Shown piece after piece: positions 1 to 8,190 of a DNA stretch of 64,000 bases (position 1 is its first letter; each line of letters starts with the position of its first letter). Below the pieces are notes generated by a model. That model saw only the letters and a program-made list of their open reading frames with translations. It ran no database searches and had not been told where the DNA came from. The position numbers and the translations under genes are program-made. Source of the DNA: Thermoplasma acidophilum DSM 1728 (GTDB lineage Archaea > Thermoplasmatota > Thermoplasmata > Thermoplasmatales > Thermoplasmataceae); NCBI RefSeq assembly GCF_000195915.1, contig NC_002578.1, positions 1,297,644 to 1,361,643 on the forward strand, in the 5' to 3' direction.

Positions 1-245
1 TCAGCCCATATGGCGTCTTTTCCGCTGAGATTTGCCTTGAGAACATAGCCAGGATATTTCTTTATCTCGTTGAAGAGTGTTCGCCTGTCCAAGGAGGGCT
101 TTATCAGATGTATCGTTGTATTTTCACCTATTCTGAGGCGCTCTATAGCTGCCTGTGGATCCCTGTCCAGAACAAGATTCGTTACCCAGCAGTCCTCTCT
201 CTCCACCTCTATTATTGCCTCAATCGACGGGTTGTTTCCTTTCAA
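1..245 (-). CDS. Possible HTH-10/bacterio-opsin-activator-like regulator, N-terminal part (partial)
   Basis: The frame is open from a TTG codon at 245 to the window edge, giving 81 codons, so only the N-terminal region is visible. The residues VEREDCWVTN near positions 14-23 resemble the conserved Cys-Trp region that opens archaeal HTH-10 (Bat-like) regulators, but the DNA-binding part is outside the window, so the family call is tentative. A TATA-like box centred near 272 lies about 27 nt before the TTG and supports a leaderless start there. An in-frame stop lies just upstream at 252-254. The gene is divergent from the crotonase-like gene and could regulate it. It could equally be an unrelated small alpha/beta protein. 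Confidence 0.45.
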   Translation of the reverse strand, partial: MKGNNPSIEAIIEVEREDCWVTNLVLDRDPQAAIERLRIGENTTIHLIKPSLDRRTLFNEIKKYPGYVLKANLSGKDAIWA

Positions 246-267
246 TCTAACATGTTAGGCATCCATG

Positions 268-277
268 AAATATAAGT
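268..277. promoter_or_regulatory. Shared TATA-like box for two divergent genes
   Basis: The AT-rich box aaatataagt is centred about 27 nt from the TTG start at 245 on the minus strand and about 28 nt from the ATG at 301 on the plus strand. Both distances fit the archaeal TATA-to-start spacing of a leaderless gene, so the same box may fire in both directions. Confidence 0.45.
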
Positions 278-300
278 ATTGCCCTTTGTGTCTCGATAAG

Positions 301-960
301 ATGACAGACATCAGAGTAAGGGGCTACAAAAGCATCTCGTTCTGGCAGGAAGAAGGCATAGGCCTGATAGTTATACGGAGCGACAGCCATGGCAGATTTG
401 ACCTGAATACGCTTGGAGAGATAACCGCAGCAATTGGCATAGCGGCAATGGATGGAAGCGTAAGGGCTGTGGCATTGACAGGTATGAACAACATTTTCGG
501 ACGGCAGCTTGTAATTGGACAATTATCAAATAATACTGTTTATAATGTAATGCAGTCCTCATCTTCGCTGATATCCATGATCTATACATTCGAAAAACCA
601 ATATTCTCAATACTTAACGGTGATGCTATCGATGAAGGTTACGAGATAGCGCTCCTAGCCGACCGGATAATAAGCGCGGACGACATAAAGGTTGGATTCA
701 GCAGGGATTACGAATTCAAGATCGGAGGTTCATTCACATCGCTGCGAATGACAAAAACAGACATATCAGGCCCGGCCGAAGGTATAAATGTAGATCGCGT
801 TGTGAAACATGAAAGCCTGCTCGAAGATGCCAAGAATATCATAAAGGAAACAGCAGACATAAACTTCCCAATGAGGAGAAGGCAAAGATATAGGTACATA
901 AGTGAACTTATAAACGCAGAAAAGATAAACTTCTACGAGCATTATCTTGCGCGCAGCTGA
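301..960 (+). CDS. Crotonase-fold (enoyl-CoA hydratase/isomerase-like) protein
   Basis: This is a 219-residue protein from the chosen ATG. The N-terminal half follows the crotonase plan: a beta strand (GIGLIVIRSD), then a GRFDLNTL segment where family members have an acyl-CoA-binding N-A-L-N region, then the FEKPIFSILNGDAIDEGYEIALLADRIIS stretch typical of the second part of the fold. The usual catalytic glutamates are not clear and the C-terminal third is divergent, so the reaction cannot be named. A longer frame begins at 265 (adding a CPLC segment), but the TATA-like box at 268-277 lies inside that extension and points to a leaderless start at 301. The gene ends just before the convergent polyferredoxin gene. 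Confidence 0.6.
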   Translation: MTDIRVRGYKSISFWQEEGIGLIVIRSDSHGRFDLNTLGEITAAIGIAAMDGSVRAVALTGMNNIFGRQLVIGQLSNNTVYNVMQSSSSLISMIYTFEKPIFSILNGDAIDEGYEIALLADRIISADDIKVGFSRDYEFKIGGSFTSLRMTKTDISGPAEGINVDRVVKHESLLEDAKNIIKETADINFPMRRRQRYRYISELINAEKINFYEHYLARS

Positions 961-1017
961 ACAAGAAGTTTGAAGCATGCCGATCGGTATCCAACGATTT
1001 CAACTGCCCAATAGCCC

Positions 1018-1848
1018 TTATTTTTTCTTCAATCTCTGCCTTAACTCGGAAAGTACATTCCTAACGTCATAGAAGTATATGTTATCATATGGACATGCCA
1101 GCACGCAAGAACCGGATCCAACGCACTTTGAACTTTTGAAGTAGCCCTGTTTTATAAATTGTCCTGCCAGATCACCAGCACCAACTTCACACGCCGTGAC
1201 GCAGGCCTTCGTTTCACATTTCACGCACTGCGATGGATCATGCACCTTCAACCTGAACAGCCCTATCCTGCTGAAGAATCCCACAAATGTACCGGTTGTG
1301 CACCAACCATACCTTCTGCAGGGGCTCATTCCTACTAGCGGAATACTCATGAAGAAGATGTACCAGATCACGTTCCACACCGTAACCGAATAGATTACGG
1401 CAGGATCTACACCATACGGATCTGCGAAACGGCCACCGGTATTAGCCAGATACGAGAAGTATGCCGCTATTAATATGAGTATCCATGCAGAACCGATGAT
1501 CGGATACAGAGACTCCTTGAATTTGCTGCCTATGTGCTTTCTGCTAGCCGGAGCAGAATAATTGTATTTTATCATGGCCTGCCCAAGCGTCCCTCCGTAC
1601 ATAACTGCAGATGGGCAAAGCGTGCTGCAGTAACTCCTTCTGCCGAACAGGAGTGCGAGGCCTGCATAAAGTGCATAGCTGCCTATGAGCGCGGCCAGTA
1701 TGCCTGGATAGACCGGGCCGAGGCTTCCGATATTGCCCCAGAATGGGAGTACTCTGTAATATTTTGGATCAACGAAATTGGGGAAATACACCGTGTAAAG
1801 GGTATATGCAACTAGGGCGAATGTGAGATTCCATTTTTTTCTTTCCAT
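1018..1848 (-). CDS. Membrane polyferredoxin (NapH/RdxA-like 4Fe-4S protein)
   Basis: The protein has 276 residues and about five hydrophobic segments (near 8-22, 50-68, 115-135, 153-175 and 185-195). A C-x3-CP pair at C74/C78 and a second pair at C177/C183 resemble the NapH/NosR/CcoG-type membrane quinol-side proteins. A soluble C-terminal region carries a full C-x2-C-x4-C-x3-C set (C208, C211, C216, C220). A second set has only three cysteines (C242, C248, C252), with serine at 245 where a fourth is usual, so that cluster may be 3Fe-4S or use another ligand. The ATG overlaps the end of the upstream membrane gene by 37 nt, and it is the last gene of the cupredoxin operon. The inferred role is electron transfer across or along the membrane; the partner is unknown. 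Confidence 0.75.
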   Translation of the reverse strand: MERKKWNLTFALVAYTLYTVYFPNFVDPKYYRVLPFWGNIGSLGPVYPGILAALIGSYALYAGLALLFGRRSYCSTLCPSAVMYGGTLGQAMIKYNYSAPASRKHIGSKFKESLYPIIGSAWILILIAAYFSYLANTGGRFADPYGVDPAVIYSVTVWNVIWYIFFMSIPLVGMSPCRRYGWCTTGTFVGFFSRIGLFRLKVHDPSQCVKCETKACVTACEVGAGDLAGQFIKQGYFKSSKCVGSGSCVLACPYDNIYFYDVRNVLSELRQRLKKK

Positions 1849-2939
1849 CTCAGCCTACCTATCCTTACTATGACAAGCGAGGCCATCTCCACGCCCATTA
1901 TAATCAGAAAGACGTATGAATTCGTGACAGAACCGAATATAAAGATCGCATTCAGAATTGCCGGCACAATCCCGCTATAAACACCAACACCGAAATTGCT
2001 CAAAAAAGGAACTACGCCGTTCACACCGTTCACCACGGATATTATGGAAGCCGAGGCCAGCCATTCTGCAGCGAAGGAGAAGAGGAGCACGTAGAACATG
2101 CTGTATCTGTTGTATGACCAGCCAGGCCTTCCCCTTATCTCTGTATTCCGAAATAGGAAGTAAAAATAGAATGCCATCTGGGCCATCATAGAGATATCGA
2201 AGAGAAGCAGTGTTATCAATGATCCGAAGACAATTGAGGCGAACAATCCAGCTGCCGAAAAGCCCATTAGGCCGAAGAACAGCGTTATCATCACAATTTT
2301 CCCAAAGTTCATCGTATCGAATTTCACTGCAATGATTTCGAAAAGGATAGCCATGAAAAAGACCATTACAGCCGTGAAGTATATCGTACCGTAAAGCGAA
2401 AAATTCGATTGAGGCATGAAGAAAGGATTGAAGAGGCCTGAAAAGACCACTCCAGAAAATACTATTTTTTTGATGCTGTCCTTTTCAAGGAACAGCAGTG
2501 AAAGGATCATCTCTATCTCCATTGAGGCGATAAACAGATAGCTGCTCACGCTGTGAACCAGCGTGTAGAATACTCCATGGCTAATGATGTTAGGATACGT
2601 AATGATCGTCAGGAAATAGGCCATGGCAACTTCATTTGATATGAGAAGCGATATGAATGCCGATTTTCTGGAGGTAGTCATTGAAGAATTCCTGGTGAAG
2701 TACGCCCAGGCGACAGCGCCGCCCATAATCGCCATTGGCATATCCACAGCCATCGAAGCTGTAGTGAACGTGATGCGAGTTTGAAAATACAATATAAGAC
2801 CAACGAACATCGAGAACATCATGGCCTCTACAAGTATCTCTATGACACCATTTGTCCCTTTTACCATGATCCTGTAGAATAGATAGAAGAAGAGGAGTGA
2901 CATCAGGATTTCTGTTGAGATATCAATCAGCATGTTCAC
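1812..2939 (-). CDS. Polytopic membrane protein of unknown function
   Basis: The protein has 375 residues and is almost entirely hydrophobic, with about ten predicted membrane segments and a short basic C-terminus. I recognise no family motif. It lacks the histidine pattern of haem-copper oxidase subunit I, and the few histidines (for example IISHGVFYTLVH) do not form a known site. The start is a GTG with a GGTGA site six bases upstream, inside the 3' end of the 437-residue gene; the two overlap by 17 nt, which suggests translational coupling. Its place between a cupredoxin-linked membrane gene and a polyferredoxin suggests a membrane subunit of a redox complex, which is inference only. Confidence 0.6.
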   Translation of the reverse strand: MNMLIDISTEILMSLLFFYLFYRIMVKGTNGVIEILVEAMMFSMFVGLILYFQTRITFTTASMAVDMPMAIMGGAVAWAYFTRNSSMTTSRKSAFISLLISNEVAMAYFLTIITYPNIISHGVFYTLVHSVSSYLFIASMEIEMILSLLFLEKDSIKKIVFSGVVFSGLFNPFFMPQSNFSLYGTIYFTAVMVFFMAILFEIIAVKFDTMNFGKIVMITLFFGLMGFSAAGLFASIVFGSLITLLLFDISMMAQMAFYFYFLFRNTEIRGRPGWSYNRYSMFYVLLFSFAAEWLASASIISVVNGVNGVVPFLSNFGVGVYSGIVPAILNAIFIFGSVTNSYVFLIIMGVEMASLVIVRIGRLRWKEKNGISHSP

Positions 2940-4236
2940 CGATGATCACCCTTTTATTGATGGAAAATGAGGTGCGTGCAAAACTGTTTAGCGAAAGATG
3001 CGTTGTGTACCACATAACTGGCAACATGGCTATCCAGAGCGAGAGGCTGAACCAGACCTGATCTATCAGAGGTATGAACATCCATATGTGCTTTTCCATA
3101 ACTGATGACAGATAGAATATCACCAGTGGAACTACATTGAAAACAACAGAAACGTATTCCAGGTAGGTGTATCTCGTGAGCGGTGGCATGATGCTGTATC
3201 CCGCACCTATCGCAATGCCAGCTGAATATCCGGTTATCATCATAACAGCATAGAATGACGGATCACTGTACGCAATGAAAGTGAGGACAGGAATGAACCA
3301 CATATATGAAAGCATGATACCCGATACAGATAGTACCGAACCAATCGCTATGGACGTAGTTTTTATCCGAATTATATTGAACAGGATCATTGCAAATATG
3401 AAGCCAGAGAGAACCATGGCCATACCGCCTACAAAGAAGAATATGAAATTCTTCTCCAGGCCTATTGAAACTAGGTACGCCAGTAGCATTGGGATGAAAA
3501 CTGTACTCATTATGATCAACAGCCGGTAGACAACTGAACTATCTTTCGGCCTGACAAAAAAACTTCTGATCGGCCTTCCGGATCTGTAGAAGTGCGATAC
3601 GAATACATATGTGAGTATGAGCAGTGTCAAGCTCAGCAGAAGCACTGGTATGAGTATCACATCTATTATGAGCGCTGCAACAGCAGGCAGGAGTGAGATA
3701 AAACTTTCGCACTGGCAGCTGAACGCGCTCGTAAGACCTGACAGGGCCGAGCCTATCGTACTACCATGCCTGGACGAATAAGATATGATCTGGTAATAAT
3801 TCTCGGAGACGAGCACAGCTACACCAAAGAATACCAGCTCTATGAACGGGCTAATTAGTACATCTATATTTTCACTGAGAACGAATACGCCATCTACGTC
3901 GAGGCCAAGAGGTATCATTCCAAGGCCCTTGAACAAACTGATGTCGGATTCTATTATGACTGGTGCCCTGGTTGGCAGTGATACGGATATCAGCCCTCCG
4001 AGATAGATCATGAATATGATGGTGCCCGCAAACGCCGGCAGCCTTATAATGGCTTCATCCATTTCATTGACAAGCTCCCAGTCTGAAATGAATGCGAGAA
4101 AAAGCGATATCAGGACAAACCAGAACATGGGATACCTGTAAAATGAAATCAGCATCACTATGAGGAAAAAGACATAAAATGTATTACCGTAAACTGGTAG
4201 TGCATTTGAAATTTTGCGCAATATGAAGCGAAACAA
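2923..4236 (-). CDS. Polytopic membrane protein with CQCES motif, unknown function
   Basis: This is a 437-residue protein with about eleven to twelve hydrophobic segments. A short conserved-looking motif, SAFSCQCESF near residues 170-179, places two cysteines at the edge of a membrane segment and could bind metal or form a disulfide. Long extracytoplasmic or cytoplasmic loops occur around 88-125 and 220-235. The longest frame begins at a TTG at 4236 that overlaps the preceding small gene by 53 nt; no strong ribosome binding site is visible there, so the start is uncertain and may lie a few codons downstream. I do not recognise the family. It is the third gene of the cupredoxin operon. Confidence 0.55.
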   Translation of the reverse strand: MFRFILRKISNALPVYGNTFYVFFLIVMLISFYRYPMFWFVLISLFLAFISDWELVNEMDEAIIRLPAFAGTIIFMIYLGGLISVSLPTRAPVIIESDISLFKGLGMIPLGLDVDGVFVLSENIDVLISPFIELVFFGVAVLVSENYYQIISYSSRHGSTIGSALSGLTSAFSCQCESFISLLPAVAALIIDVILIPVLLLSLTLLILTYVFVSHFYRSGRPIRSFFVRPKDSSVVYRLLIIMSTVFIPMLLAYLVSIGLEKNFIFFFVGGMAMVLSGFIFAMILFNIIRIKTTSIAIGSVLSVSGIMLSYMWFIPVLTFIAYSDPSFYAVMMITGYSAGIAIGAGYSIMPPLTRYTYLEYVSVVFNVVPLVIFYLSSVMEKHIWMFIPLIDQVWFSLSLWIAMLPVMWYTTHLSLNSFARTSFSINKRVIIGEHAD

Positions 4237-4387
4237 AGAGAAGCAAGATCGGCATCGATATGATAATGAGGAAAAGAAAAATTGAATCGCTTGTTATGAA
4301 TATATATCTATTATAAAATAATATGATGGAAAGAAAAAATATAAGAATTGAAATTATTTGAAAAATAAAATTAATTCTTTTATCCAT
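4184..4387 (-). CDS. Small two-segment membrane protein
   Basis: The protein has 67 residues with two hydrophobic stretches (about 7-26 and 33-55), a basic N-terminus, and a short tail with one cysteine. Its ATG comes two bases after the stop of the cupredoxin gene, and its 3' end overlaps the next gene, so it lies inside a compact operon. Nothing identifies a function. It may be a small accessory subunit of the membrane redox system encoded around it. The region is more A/T-rich than its neighbours, so conservation should be checked before treating it as certain. Confidence 0.5.
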   Translation of the reverse strand: MDKRINFIFQIISILIFFLSIILFYNRYIFITSDSIFLFLIIISMPILLLFVSLHIAQNFKCTTSLR

Positions 4388-4389
4388 GC

Positions 4390-5100
4390 TTAATCTACTA
4401 CAACGGTGCCTGTCATCCAGCCAACGGTTGTCATCGCTCCGCTCCAGCCTCCGTTAACCTCACTGAGGCCGCACGGAACATAACACTGCCAGGTATACGT
4501 GCCCGTGTTGTTCAGATACAGGTATGCCAGCGTAGTGCTGCCGCCCCAGGTTGGTATGTTGACCAGGATCTGACCGCTGTTTATTATTGTGAATGTATGT
4601 GTTATATTGTATCCCCAGCTGGAGTTACCATACCAGTTGATCTGACTTATGACTTTGGGCTTCTGGAGGGTTGTGACGTTGTTGCTGTACTTTGACAACG
4701 GGATGGTGCTGTTGTACTGGTACTCGACTCCGCCCACCGTCCCAATAACCTTGGTGAATATAGTGGTGTTTGACGTACTCGTATTTCCTATGTTGGGTGT
4801 TGGTCCGGAATCGTAGTCTATTATGGTCAGCACTATCTCCCTGTGCGCAGGCAATACTATGTTCGCTGCTGATTCAAGCGTGTTGTTGGCTGCCAGTATG
4901 AAATACGATGGCTGATTGTGCTCGTATGTGGAGTTGTATATGTACGGATTTGACGGCGTTATGACAAGGGTCAAATAGTATGGGCCTGTGGCCGGGGCAG
5001 ATACAGGATGGCTCGTTGTGTAAGAGTAGGCCACACCTATGCCTATGCCGCCTATTACAACAACCGCTGTCACCAATGCATAGAATACTTTATCATCCAT
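4390..5100 (-). CDS. Membrane-anchored cupredoxin-like copper protein
   Basis: The protein has 236 residues with one N-terminal membrane anchor (about 6-26) followed by a Thr/Asn/Ser-rich outer domain carrying about nine N-x-S/T sequons, as expected for a glycosylated surface protein of an acidophile. The C-terminal half looks like a cupredoxin: H168 in a beta strand (HTFTIINSG), then TYTWQCYVPCG with C206 and C210, then GAM at M223. The C-x3-C spacing recalls the CuA site of oxidase subunit II, but the histidine normally four residues after the second cysteine is absent. It may therefore be mononuclear (sulfocyanin- or rusticyanin-like) or an altered CuA site. It is the first gene of a five-gene operon ending in a polyferredoxin. 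Confidence 0.65.
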   Translation of the reverse strand: MDDKVFYALVTAVVVIGGIGIGVAYSYTTSHPVSAPATGPYYLTLVITPSNPYIYNSTYEHNQPSYFILAANNTLESAANIVLPAHREIVLTIIDYDSGPTPNIGNTSTSNTTIFTKVIGTVGGVEYQYNSTIPLSKYSNNVTTLQKPKVISQINWYGNSSWGYNITHTFTIINSGQILVNIPTWGGSTTLAYLYLNNTGTYTWQCYVPCGLSEVNGGWSGAMTTVGWMTGTVVVD

Positions 5101-5218
5101 CTGTTATCGCTGTTAAAATGATATTTCGCTATTTAATCGTGAAAGCTAATATTTTAGGTCATAGGATTAGTGGAAAATATTGCTGAAATAAGTACGAAAT
5201 ACGCTTATTTCAAGCCCG

Positions 5219-6133
5219 TCATCTCTTCACTTTGCTGTATCCAACGACCCTCGGGAATCCATTCTGATCTGCCATCACAAAGCTATCCTTCAGGAGTGGA
5301 AGCTTGAATCTAGTAGTGTAGGCGTCCCCCTCAGGATTGCACTTGACAAAGTTCATGAGATCTGATATGTAAGGATCGGACATAGTATCTCTCCCTTTGA
5401 GTGATTTGTGGAATACAACACTATCCTTCACCTGATTCGTATATTCGAATGGTTTTTCTGCAAGGAACATTCCCCTTGAGAGTTCCTCGACCTCCACATT
5501 CTTGAGTGCAACTCCAACTCTAGTACCCGCTTCGGCTTCATCAAAATCAACGTCGTTTACTTGTATGGATCTCACCTGCACCTCCCTGTTGATGCCAGAC
5601 AGATACAGATCCTGATGCTTCCTAATCTTTCCAGAGAGTACAAAGCCAAGGATAACCGTACCCACACTCTTCACCTTGAAATAGTGATCAATAACCACCA
5701 GTGTATCCTGTTCGTTTCTCTCGATCTTGAATGCCTTTATCCTGTCTATTATCTCCATTGGCCTTCCAGAAAAAAATTCTGGCTGTATGTTTGTATCCTT
5801 CAAGAGCTTCCTGATGGTGCTCTGCTTGTCCTCGCTCGCAACAATGATCCCCCTAGTCTTTCCGAAGAGATCCAGTGCGATAACAGTTTCGGCGAAGTAC
5901 TTGTCAAGATTTTCGCCGTTTATTATGAAGAGATCGGTTGGATAGATGGAATCCGTAAGCGACGATACCTTATCTGGATACTTTATCGGTTCTATAAACG
6001 TCATGACTCCATCCTCTTCCTTCCTGTTATAGAGCCTTATATCGCTCTCAGTACCCTTCTTTGATACTTCACGGAGTATTTCCTCCACCCCATAGGCGAA
6101 TACGTTGAAATGATACATACGACCGCATGCCAT
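5219..6133 (-). CDS. EF1A/SelB-like protein lacking GTPase motifs
   Basis: The protein has 304 residues. The N-terminal third occupies the place of a translational G domain, but the P-loop is missing (HFNVFAYGVEE stands at its position) and no N-K-x-D motif is seen. Residues about 150-230 match the beta-barrel domain II of EF-Tu/SelB (VIDHYFKVKSVGTVILGFVLSG, then a run like EAGTRVGVALKNVEVEELSRG). It resembles archaeal EF-Tu-domain-2 paralogues that cannot bind GTP. A TATA-like box near 6155-6161, about 25 nt before the ATG, supports a leaderless start. The role is unknown; it may bind tRNA or the ribosome without GTP hydrolysis. Confidence 0.65.
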   Translation of the reverse strand: MACGRMYHFNVFAYGVEEILREVSKKGTESDIRLYNRKEEDGVMTFIEPIKYPDKVSSLTDSIYPTDLFIINGENLDKYFAETVIALDLFGKTRGIIVASEDKQSTIRKLLKDTNIQPEFFSGRPMEIIDRIKAFKIERNEQDTLVVIDHYFKVKSVGTVILGFVLSGKIRKHQDLYLSGINREVQVRSIQVNDVDFDEAEAGTRVGVALKNVEVEELSRGMFLAEKPFEYTNQVKDSVVFHKSLKGRDTMSDPYISDLMNFVKCNPEGDAYTTRFKLPLLKDSFVMADQNGFPRVVGYSKVKR

Positions 6134-6201
6134 ATGTTTAGATTAAAATATCCTTTTAATAGCGACAGCTAACAAATGTTTTAATCGTTATTTGAAATTA
6201 A

Positions 6202-6672
<471 letters not shown>

Positions 6673-6696
6673 TTTTTCAATAAAAAATATTCTATA

Positions 6697-7530
6697 TCAG
6701 GTCGTGTGTGTGACCGATATGCCCCGCAGGAAATCAAGGTATGAAAGTGGATCTTTTACATACCTGTCTAGAATGTTCGTTTCCCTGTAATAGTCCTGAA
6801 ATAGCAGATGTGCTTCGTATTCCGCAAACAGACCGGTTTCAACAACAGCTGAAATGGCCTTCTCCAGCTTTGTCTCGCCTATCTCCTTTTTTCCATTCAT
6901 TTTCCTTATGTAGTTGACTATTTTTATAAGCGGCAGATTATCATTGCTGCAGATATCGTAGACACCTTCACGTTTGAGTATGGAATTTACCACCTTAACC
7001 ACATCATCCACGTAAACCGGTGCCAGATTCCCTTCAGGAGAAAGATGCCCAACTCTCTCTGAGAGTTTTCTGAACCTGTCTGTGAAATGATCGCCCTCTC
7101 CGAAAAGGAACGAAAGCCTCACGACAAGCCCGTTCTTGAGGACACGCGTGTTATCCTCAACGAGCCTCTTCGTTCTGAAGAACTCGAGCGGATATGAAGG
7201 ATGGTTTATTATTGAGAATGAAACCACCTTCTGTTCCGTGTTATTCGCCTTCACCGCATTGACCACGTTCTTTATGCCATCGAGCAGGATTTCACGATTC
7301 CTCTTCTCATCGGCGTTCCAGTCCTCCACGGCAAATATGGCAACGTCCACGTCCTTCATGGCCTCTGCAACTTTGGAATAATCAGTTACATCGCCGGATA
7401 CCCATTTTGCGTCCTTCCTTGTAACCGAATTTCCTTTTTCTAGTGAAAAGTATACCATCTCATCCGCATCCAGTCGGTTGACCAGATGGCTCCCAAGAAA
7501 CCCCGAACCACCGAAAACTATGACCTTCAC
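6697..7530 (-). CDS. NAD(P)-binding SDR (epimerase/NDUFA9-like)
   Basis: From a GTG at 7530 the protein has 277 residues and begins directly with the Rossmann motif VIVFGGSGFLGSHLV. It continues with V-S-G-D-V-T-D, the usual acidic turn after the fourth strand. The classical Y-x3-K pair is not obvious, which fits atypical SDRs of the NDUFA9/ComplexI-39 kDa type that bind NAD(P) without a clear catalytic site. The longest frame starts at 7605, but a TATA-like box (TTTTTAATA near 7550-7558) lies about 24 nt before the GTG and supports a leaderless start at 7530. It may act as a sugar or quinone-related reductase or a structural NAD(P) sensor. Confidence 0.7.
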   Translation of the reverse strand: MKVIVFGGSGFLGSHLVNRLDADEMVYFSLEKGNSVTRKDAKWVSGDVTDYSKVAEAMKDVDVAIFAVEDWNADEKRNREILLDGIKNVVNAVKANNTEQKVVSFSIINHPSYPLEFFRTKRLVEDNTRVLKNGLVVRLSFLFGEGDHFTDRFRKLSERVGHLSPEGNLAPVYVDDVVKVVNSILKREGVYDICSNDNLPLIKIVNYIRKMNGKKEIGETKLEKAISAVVETGLFAEYEAHLLFQDYYRETNILDRYVKDPLSYLDFLRGISVTHTT

Positions 7531-7741
7531 ATGCTTGTATTTTTTCAATCTATTAAAAACTGACGTAGCTGATAAGAAATATTGGTCTGGCTGGCTAAAT
7601 ACCATCGGAGTGTTTTCAAGACTCTATGATGAAGAAGGATGAAGAACCCTGCATTCCACGTTTTTAAACGTATCTACCTTTACGTTGGCGGAACCGGTTC
7701 AGGGCGAAACTATTGTTTATGCTGGCCGCAAAACGAATAAC

Positions 7742-7753
7742 GTTATATATAAA
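7742..7753 (+). promoter_or_regulatory. TATA box of the LSm-L37e-PurF unit
   Basis: The sequence gttatatataaa is centred about 30 nt before the ATG at 7778. It lies inside the longer open frame that runs into LSm, which argues against that longer start. Confidence 0.6.
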
Positions 7754-7777
7754 CTAACAATTCAATGCCGAACTGCA

Positions 7778-8029
7778 ATGCCTAAAACACCAGCTAATGT
7801 TAAGCCAATGGATGTACTGAAATCAGCGCTATCCAGAAACGTGTTGATAGATGTTAAGGGAAACAGGGAGTATTCAGGGATACTTGAAGGCTACGATGTT
7901 TACATGAACATCGTGCTGCAGAACGCCAGCGAAATCATAAATGGGGAGAACAAGGGCGTGTATGATCGTGTTCTGGTGAGGGGCGATAACGTCATATTCG
8001 TCTCTCCATCTAAGGGTGATGGTTCATGA
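7778..8029 (+). CDS. Sm-like archaeal RNA-binding protein (LSm)
   Basis: This is an 83-residue Sm-fold protein. The Sm1 motif appears as NVLIDVKGNREYSGILEGYDVYMNIVLQNA and the Sm2 motif as VLVRGDNVIFVSP. Such proteins form heptameric rings that bind U-rich RNA. The start at 7778 is chosen because the TATA box sits just upstream and an Sm protein normally begins a few residues before the first helix (here PMDVLKSALSRN). Its stop overlaps the start of the L37e gene, the LSm-L37e pairing known in many archaea, which links RNA binding with ribosome production. Confidence 0.92.
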   Translation: MPKTPANVKPMDVLKSALSRNVLIDVKGNREYSGILEGYDVYMNIVLQNASEIINGENKGVYDRVLVRGDNVIFVSPSKGDGS

Positions 8030-8190
8030 GTAATGGAACAGCCGTAATGGGTAAGATAAACAATAAGAAAACGCACATAAGATGCAGAAGGTGTGGTCAT
8101 CACACATATAATGTAAGGACGAAGAGGTGCTCTCACTGTGGATTCCCTGCCCCCAGGATCAGATCCTATAGATGGGCAAAAGCCAAGTGA
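8026..8190 (+). CDS. rpl37e: Ribosomal protein L37e
   Basis: This 54-residue zinc-ribbon protein of the large subunit has C20/C23 (C-R-R-C) and C35/C38 (C-S-H-C) as the zinc ligands and a very basic composition. The ATG overlaps the LSm stop. Its last 53 nt overlap, in another frame, the start of purF. Length and motif match the family. Confidence 0.95.
   Translation: MSNGTAVMGKINNKKTHIRCRRCGHHTYNVRTKRCSHCGFPAPRIRSYRWAKAK

Noticed and set aside
5561-6064. 167-codon plus-strand frame opposite the EF1A-like gene
   Set aside because: It is a shadow of the minus-strand gene with many Cys, His and Tyr residues and no motif.
7685-7777. Longer LSm start at 7685
   Set aside because: The extension spans a clear TATA box and is not seen in Sm proteins.
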